Source: Neurospora tetraspora (lineage: Eukaryota; Ascomycota; Sordariomycetes; Sordariales; Sordariaceae). From it: a stretch of DNA of 64,000 nucleotides. Under the pieces are notes generated by a model. That model saw only the letters and a list, made by a program, of their open reading frames with translations, made no database searches and had not been told where the DNA came from. The translations under genes were made by a program, and so were the position numbers. The stretch covers positions 4,588,001 to 4,652,000 of the forward strand of contig NW_026944386.1 of assembly GCF_033439725.1 (NCBI RefSeq), given 5' to 3'. Positions 56,272 through 64,000 of the stretch are shown here, one piece after another (position 1 is the first letter of the stretch; each line of letters opens with the position of its first letter).

Positions 56272-59200
56272 TACCCCCTTACTTACAGACCTCTTTTACC
56301 TCTTTGAGGTCAAAAGTAAAGCTATTTATATATTGCTCTCGTCGTTTCATATCTCTAATCCCAATATTTCATCCAGATCATCGAAATCCACCTCTCCCGG
56401 TACCGGATTATCTCTTCCTCCGCTATCTTCCCGCAGCAGTACTTCAACTATCCCTAATAATTCTTTGAATTTCTTATGCTCTAGAATATTTACTACCTTT
56501 ATTAATCTACTTATTAGTATTAATTTTATTTCCAAATATTCGATATTAAGAGTCTTTTTCTCGAGAATTTCTCCCCTTAACCAATATCTATAAATATCTA
56601 CATGCTTCATCTTTATACTGAAGGTAGGCGTCTTTTCTATAAGTACCCTAATAATTTATTAATTATTATAATATAGAGTAGGAATAAGATCCTCTAATAA
56701 ATTTATCCCTAATATTAATATTAATCGGTTTATAAAGAGGATTTCCTTAACTACCTTTTCAATTACGTATAATTCTGCTTCTATTATTAATATAGCAATT
56801 GTAATCTATTTAATTACTCTTTAGTAAATTAAATTATTATATAGTTTAATTACAAATCCTTAGGAGCTTTTATAATTATTTTTATTATTAATAAACGAAG
56901 TATATAAAAGCAATTTTAAATGTATTACTCCCGCTAAAATAGAATACCAATATTTTTATTATCTTTAAATACCGTATAACCTTTTTACTCGCCATTAAAT
57001 AAGCAAGATTAGAATTAGAATTATATTTAATTAATTTACTTAATAATAATACAATATTTAATTAAATATTAATTACTACATATAGTAAAGAACCTATATT
57101 AACTTGGTACGTTTATATTTTTACGTAATTAGTAGTGTTTTTATAAGGAATTAATTTCTTATACCCTATAGGTACTAGGGTTGGGCAGTAGTTAGATTTG
57201 AGTAGTTTAGTAATTTTATTAATATATGCCTCTTAGATAACTAGACTTCTCTTTAATTTCGATTATATATAATTTTAATACCTAGAAACTATTAGAATTC
57301 ATTTCTTCCTATTAGGTAATACCGTAATTATAACTCTATTATATATTTTCTAATTTCCTTTATCTTGTTTTTATCGAACGTAAAGACGATATTATTGATA
57401 TAGTATAATATAAATATACTATCCTTTTTTATAATATACGGGTTTTTAGGGATCGTTTTAAATCCTATCAATTCAAATATTCCGCTTAATTTTCGTTACT
57501 ATAGTAACGGAATTCCTTGGAAATTATATAGGGCTTTAATAAGTTTAAGAACTTTTCCGGGTATTCGATACTTTAGTAGTATACGTATATAAATTTCTTT
57601 ATCGAAATAAATATTTACGAAAGCGTTAATTACGTCGTATTAAATAAATTCAAAATTAAAACGAATAGCGAGAGTAATAATAATATAAAATAATCGATTT
57701 ATAAGGGTAAATACGTATGTGTTAGTTCTTATCTTTTTTTGCTAGTCTTTTTTTACGACGAGCCTTGCTATTATTTTATTAAATATCTTATTATTATTAA
57801 ATTTATAAATATAAATCTATATATAATCGAAGATTTATTCATATTTAAAGTAGGGGATATCTTTATTCATTTTGATTTACGGTTTTATATTTTTATAATT
57901 TTTAACGTAAATTTCCTTTATTTCTTTAAATTATTAATTAAATATGTAGTTGTTTAAATTGTAGTACTTTTTAGGTATTGGAGGGAGATTACGTCGGTAT
58001 ACTCTATTAAAATAATTATATTTTATAATTAATTATTCGATTTCTACTTTAATAATTATTTCCTAATTTATTAATGTTGAAAGCGGTTTCTATAGTTTTT
58101 AATAACGAACGTACTAGTCGATAGTTCGGTCGATAAAATAATTGGTATAGAGTACGGTTAGTGGGGTAAATAGAGGCGACGGGTATAAACTTATAATATA
58201 TTCGATAGATATTTTATTATTAATAAATTAATGAATTAGTATGTCTTATAGCTAACTATTTTTATTTTAGGAGATTTTTTAATTCCTTTAATAATTTTCT
58301 TAATTTTAATTAAAGAAATTTAATAGGAGAGGTTTAATATTATTGTTATTAACGTTATTTAGTAGCGTACAGTTTTCGATATAGGGTAATTCGGATACCT
58401 CCGAAGGTTAATTAGCGGGTTTATTTATTTTATTAAATAAATCAGTAAACTCTTCGCTAATAATTTTGAAGTCGTCTTTAAATCTTTTAATATTTAAATA
58501 ATAAATAATATTTTCGTCGAATATCATGTGCTTAATGTAAATAATCTAATTTGTATAGGGATTTTATATATAGTAAATAAAAGTTATTAAATAGCCGATA
58601 AAATACCTGATTTAAACTTTTAGGTTGTATTTTTAAAGTTTTTATTCCTTCTTCTAAGCGGCGCTTATTATAGTAAATACTTTATACCTATAAATTCGAA
58701 GGTGGCTTATATTTAATCTACGTAATTTTTTATTAATTATATTGATTTATAATATAGGTATAGAATTATTCGAAGGGGGATTTCTAATTGTATAAATAAC
58801 GAGGGGAATAATTAATAAAATAAATGGCTACGTAAGTAAATTTTAGCTATAAATCTTCTAATATTTTCGAATTTAATAATATCGTACGGTATTTTTCTTT
58901 AATTATACCCCCTAAATATTCTACCCCTCTATTTCATATTTAAATATTAGGAATAGAAAGTTTAAGAATTATATTATACCGGGCGAATCTATTTTAATTT
59001 TATTACTTATAAATTTATTATTAAATTTAATAGATTTAATATTAATACTATATCGGTACTTAAGTATTTAGATATAGTTAGCCAGGGTATTGGCTATTAT
59101 AATAGCTTCTTAGTTCGATAAATAGTAGTCCTAAATTAATTTTAATTATCGATAGGTAATTAAAAGGAAGTAGTATAATCTTTTGAGTCCTAATTTAAAA

Positions 59201-61312
59201 TTAAAGAAATCGACGGCGAGTTTTTCCCCTAGGCTGTAGCTTCGGTCTTTCGAAACGCGGTTAATTTATCATTTTATCTTTACTATTCTATACGCGTTGT
59301 ATTTAATTAAAGGTATATTGCGTGGTTGTATTCTATCAATATTCTATAAATAGTCGAGTATTTAGGGATTTAGGTGGCCGAATTGTTGATACTATACTTC
59401 TACTAATTATTTCGAAGGTTGTTGTGTATATAAATTAATTTAATAACGGTGCGCTACGAACGAAGTTCTAGTAAATAAAAGGGGGATAATTTCGATAATT
59501 CTTTAATTATAAATACTATTTAGATAGTAAAAAAAATAAATTATTAGCCTTCCTTAGATAGTTATTTAATAGTTAATAGTCCTAATAGAAACTCCACCTT
59601 CGCAATTAGAAATAGGAGACGAGGTTAGTAGTAAAGTTAGGATAGAAGGCGATTTCCTTTAATTATAATTTTAAGGGACCGTTTTTACCTTTAATAATAA
59701 TATTAATTTTCTTAAACCCTTTAATTTCTATTTAAATATTATTAGCTTACAAAGAATTATCTGGATTAATATAACGAAAGTAAAAGAAATGAGTAATTTT
59801 ATTAAATATGTAAAGCGAATTACTTAAATTGAATATCGCTAAGTTTTTAAGAGGGTAAATTTCGTTTTTAATTTTAAATACTTTATTCATTTAAAAGGTT
59901 ACTTTGTAAGCTCGATTCGATAGTTACGTTAATTCTTCCTTCTTAATTTTCTCTTCCTTCTTAAAAAGTTTAATTATTTTTTTAGCAAGCTCTAAACTTT
60001 TCGCGAGGCTGGTTTTAATAATATATTTAATGGAGGGGTGCAGTTTAAAGTATAAAGGCTTCGCGTTTAGGTTAATATATTATTAATTTTTAAGAGAATA
60101 ATAGTTTTTTTTGTATATTTTATATATTATACTATTACCCTTCTTACGTAGTTCAATTTCGGATTTATTTAATAAGAGTTTTCTCTTTTTAGTATTAAAG
60201 CCCTTTAGCTTTTTATTCTTACCGTCGTAATAAGTATCTTTATTTTTAATATTAATTTTTTACTATTATATTTCTAATTATTATATTCGATACTAATTTC
60301 GCTAGCGTTAAAGGTACTACAATAGAGTTTTCCTCTTCCGACGGCAACCCTACAATGAATATTATTGATATTATATTATTTAAAGTCTTTATAAACTTCT
60401 ATATATTTAAGAGTATTGGCGGCTATTTCCTTATTGAATTTTTAAGCGCTATTATATTACTTCGGGCGAATAATTTTAATTGTATTAATAAAGTTAAATA
60501 TTATAAGTTAGCGACGAGAATCTTTCCGATTCCTTTATTCTAATTATCATTTATAACGGTGAATTAAGTTTGTAGTTAATTAATTTAATTTTTAGGTTTT
60601 TTTTGTAAACATAGCGACGGCTTTATAATATATTTTTTTTACTTTAATTTAATCGTTGACCGTTTTACAATTCGTTATTTATTCAAAGTTTCGATATTAT
60701 TCGTTAGTATTATATTCCTCCCTTATAATTCTATTTTATAATTTATAATTAATTAATAATTTTATTTAGGTACGTACGGCCTTATTACTAATCATAAATT
60801 CCTTCAAGTCCTTTTTATTATTAAGATAGAAGTTGATTTTTGATTTATAGAGTTACTTATTAATAAAGTCGTCCTTAATAATAAAAGTATTAATTATAAT
60901 CTTATTTTGGTCGCGGTATTTAATAAATTCTTTATAATTAGTCTTATTTTAATAGATAACGGTTAGGGAATTAATGCCGCTATTGAAACGTATAAATTCT
61001 GCTTTAGTATTATTAATACGGGTTTTAGCTTCCTTCGTTATAGGGTAGTAATTGAGATAAAGCTATCTCGGGGCGGATAATTTCTTAGTTTTTCCTTAAA
61101 GCTAATTCTTGAGGATATTAGGGATATATTTCGACTAGAGTATAGGTTCCTATTACGACTAGTCGTCGCTGTCTTTAAAATACGCGACGTTTTTTTTTTT
61201 TCGTTTCGGTAAGCTTTGAGAAGGATATTGTAAAAGTATCGTTTTTATATTATTTATTACTAATTCGTAATATTAATCGTTATATTAATAGGGCGTGTAT
61301 TAGATTGTTAAT

Positions 61313-61486
61313 TATTAGATTTATTAATGTAATTAATTGAATTTGTGTAATTAATTCGAGCGCTCTCTCTATAGAAGGTCTGGGGGTCTGGGGGTATCCT
61401 ATATTTGTTAAGACCTATTAAATTAGGTGGCTAGGACTCTAGCATCTAGCTTACATCTAGCTAGAATACCACTCGAGAATCTAATA
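61313..61486 (-). repeat. 5' LTR of the Copia fossil
   Basis: 174 bp, the same length as the other LTR, more AT-rich, and followed by the target duplication ACTAT. Confidence 0.85.
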
Positions 61487-61491
61487 ACTAT

Positions 61492-62240
61492 AACGTGCAT
61501 ATAAGCTTTACCCCACGGGGCTTTAGCCACGTGAGAAATGAGGAAAACGAATTGTTTATTCTGGCCTAAGCTAAAAAAGGAAAAGGGGAGAAATCCCAGA
61601 ATCCGGATCTTATAATATTACTAATAATGATCGATATAGGTTCAACGTGGCTTAATTGTGTGTATCGGTATAAGATTAGCTCTATAAATTTAAAGTTCTA
61701 GTATCTAGGTAAAAATCCCGTATATTCTAATCTAATTGGGTATATATACGTTCAATAGATCCCCTAGCCTTTAATACACCCCCTTAAATCTAGTGTACAA
61801 ACTACATTAAATTTACTTAAAAATACCTTAAAATACTTTAAAATCCTTTTAAAACTAGCTAAAAATAATACTATTCTTAGATTACTTCTTCGTTATAGTA
61901 GTTTTTAAACCGTTACTCGTAAAAGTTTTACCTTACTATATTTATCATTATACTTGCCGATTCGTTGCCCGACTTCTCTTTTATAGAATCCTCTACACCC
62001 TTCGGGCGGCCTATAGCAATATTTCCGCTACTAAATTCTTATAATTGAATTTATAGCCGCTATAGTTCTATAAGCCCTAATTGCTCTATAGACTTTAAAT
62101 GTATTACGGGAAGGAAGTTCTTAGTAAGGCTATTTACGATCAATTTTTTAATTAGTATATAGATTACGTTTATTAGCTTCCTTTCTTAAGCTTACTTTAT
62201 TTAGTATTTATATATTAATATATTTAAATTTAGTTACGAA
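61492..62240 (-). mobile_element. Fragment of a second Copia-like element (LTR part plus 3' end of the body)
   Basis: 61492-61778 ends in CTTTAATACA and abuts CCCCCTTAAAT, which on the minus strand is a polypurine tract followed by an LTR start. Sequence to about 62240 resembles the far 3' end of a Copia polyprotein region on the minus strand. The other part of this LTR may lie left of the first Copia element (55958-56097). It is old, fragmentary and decayed; its boundaries are approximate. Confidence 0.38.
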
Positions 62241-64000
62241 CCAAACTCCCTTGATACGGGACTATGATATTATATATATAATTAACTCAATTGATTAATT
62301 ATATAGACTAGGTATAACAATTGCCATACCTACTCCTATTAGATAGCTAGTAGGCACGTACCTTCTAGGCGTACTAGTTAGGTCGCACGACTCTATATAA
62401 AGTAGGTCTACGATAAGATAAGGGAATTTCTATAAAGGGATTCCCGCGCGGCGCAGCCTTCGGCCTCGCCTTTCTTCCTCTAATATTTTCTTTCTTTATA
62501 TTAATACTATATATTACTTTTATATCATAGTATTTCGAAGAACCCGTGTTACCCTATTAAGTGGTAATTATAATTAAATATTGTAGTAACTAATCTTCTA
62601 GTAAGTTCGCTGATTGCCTTTATGACGAACTTACTAGTCCGATCGCAAAATTGTTTATTATATAGGACGTCGACCCCGCAATTATAATATTCTTTTACGA
62701 TTACTCGTCGTAAAATAGTGTCATAGATTTCCCGCTTCTACTTTATATTATTGCGCTCGCGTCGGTTCGTATCGAATAAATATATAGAAATATTATACTA
62801 CTCCAATCCGAATATTTCTTTAATCCTCAATACGAAGGATAACCTTGTAATTCGCTTATTGTAGGATAGCTATCGCTCCCTTTCTTTCCTATTAGAATTA
62901 TCGGTCGCTTATTACGAGATAGTATTAATAAAAATAGCTTCCTATTTATTTCCCTTACTATTACCCTAATCCTTTTATTTAAATATATTGTAATTGTAGG
63001 TAAATAAATATATACTAACCTTTTACTAACTATTAATTATTATTATTATAACTAGTAAAGACCTTCTTCCGAATTATAGTTATACGCTGCTTATTACGTA
63101 AGTTGTCTATTCCTAATATATATAATATTAATTATTTAAATAGTTAGTCCGCTATACTACTTTAATTTCGCAACGCCCCTTAGTTTCGCGACGCTCCTTA
63201 TTAGCGTAATATTATTTAGGTCTAGGTTAGATCCTTTGCTTAGCCCGCTAATATTATAATAGTATTATAAAACCCGGTATTGTAAGTAATATCCTTTCTT
63301 TAGTTATTAATACCCTCTCCCTTTCGAAATTACGTTAATTATTAATTATTATTTACCCCCCCGAAAACTTTATACTTCCTAAATTACTTTAGAAGTGCGT
63401 CTCTCCCTATAATAATTATAATACGGTTATTTTTAGTCGCGACGATGATTTAGAGAACAATAGTCCTAACGAAAGTAACGATTTACCTAAGCGCGTTTCC
63501 AATAAAAAGATTTAGAAGCGCTTAAATTATATAGACTCTTTAATTAAGAGCGTCGATTCTAATATACATTAATTTAAAGAATAAATATATAAATAATTCG
63601 CTAAGAATTACGATGACGCTAAAGCTAGAGAAGTTTGTATTGATAATTTCGCCGTTTATATTGAAAGTTTCGAAATTAATTTAAAGAGTAATTATAATAA
63701 GATTATATAAGCGCTCGATTTAACCGGACCTAATAATAGTATAAAAGATTAATTTTATTATAAAAGTAAAGAAAAGGTTATAAAGATACTTAAATATTTC
63801 CTTAATAGTAAGTCCGACCGTTCTAACGTTATTACTATTTATTATAATAATTCCCCTAGCTTTAATTAGGTTAATAAACTTATAGAGCCCTTCGATAATA
63901 GTAAAGAACCTTCGTACTCTCCGAAGCGTACTATCTATTATAAATTATTTATTAAAGATTTTAACGATCCGGATAATAACCCCAATTATATTGAAATTCT
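62241..64000 (+). mobile_element. AT-rich debris, probable 5' part of another LTR element running off the window
   Basis: Around 62250-62560 lies a stretch less AT-rich than its surroundings, with a TATA-like CTCTATATAAAGTAGG (about 62391) and near-inverted ends (ACTATGATA and TATCATAGTA), as in an LTR with a promoter. From about 63.4 kb the plus strand has protein-like composition (acidic and Ser/Asn-rich) but many stops and no domain that I recognise. It could be the gag region of a decayed retrotransposon. Confidence 0.3.

Larger units (their letters stand above)
56098..61486 (-). mobile_element. Decayed Ty1/Copia LTR retrotransposon with both LTRs
   Basis: A 5,389-bp fossil with 174-bp LTRs at 56098-56271 and 61313-61486, flanked by the 5-bp duplication ACTAT (56093-56097 and 61487-61491). 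On the minus strand a purine-rich tract abuts the left (3') LTR, reverse-transcriptase-like blocks occur near 57.4-57.65 kb and an RNase H-like tail lies near 56.35-56.6 kb, the gene order expected of Copia. The length is typical of the family. The body is AT-saturated with very many stops, so it is old and inactive. The left edge is less degraded than the rest. Confidence 0.82.

Overview
The window comes from a filamentous ascomycete, most likely a Sordariomycete (inference). The genes are GC-rich and interrupted by short introns of 46-156 bp with GTAAGT-like donors and CTAAC/CTGAC branch sites. Between them lie long, very AT-rich, stop-riddled blocks of the kind left by repeat-induced point mutation (RIP).

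Layout. 0.1-10.8 kb: a conserved fungal protein of unknown function (minus strand) and a giant six-exon gene joining a UPF1/ZNFX1-type helicase, NFX1-type cysteine repeats and three CbbX-type AAA+ modules (2,314 aa). 10.8-11.4 kb: a ~320-bp non-coding tandem duplication. 11.8-15.9 kb: three paralogous secreted prepro-proteins, all with the same two intron positions; one has ATA where its sisters have ATG. 16.1-22.3 kb: a probable sugar-use cluster made of an MFS sugar transporter, a levoglucosan/anhydro-sugar kinase and a Zn2Cys6 regulator. 22.5-47.5 kb: a secreted glycoside hydrolase gene (minus strand) cut in two by a 22,503-bp insertion (22629-45131). The insertion has inverted ends and an exact 8-bp target duplication (ATTCTTTA), and it separates the third repeat of the enzyme's beta-trefoil from the first two. 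Its interior is AT-rich and nested: a decayed Fot1/pogo transposon, a decayed Ty3/Gypsy element with both LTRs, two young solo LTRs of another family, a large duplicated block with satellite-like arrays, and a perfect 55-bp palindrome. 47.5-56.1 kb: a gene island with many disrupted genes (a secreted protein with an internal stop, a kinase-fold protein with an early stop, an F-box relic) beside apparently intact ones (a small alpha/beta-barrel protein and a GH54 arabinofuranosidase). 56.1-64.0 kb: a second AT-rich block with a complete-ended but decayed Ty1/Copia element that seems to sit inside the LTR of an older element, followed by further LTR-element debris.

How the parts relate. The transporter, kinase and regulator, with the neighbouring hydrolase, look like a carbohydrate-acquisition locus in which the hydrolase was lost to the insertion and to C-to-T type mutation. 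The 44.7-56.1 kb gene island lies between two RIP-degraded blocks. Several of its lesions fit a RIP signature (CpA to TpA on either strand), which suggests leakage into flanking genes. All domain and family calls were made by eye; no database search was run.
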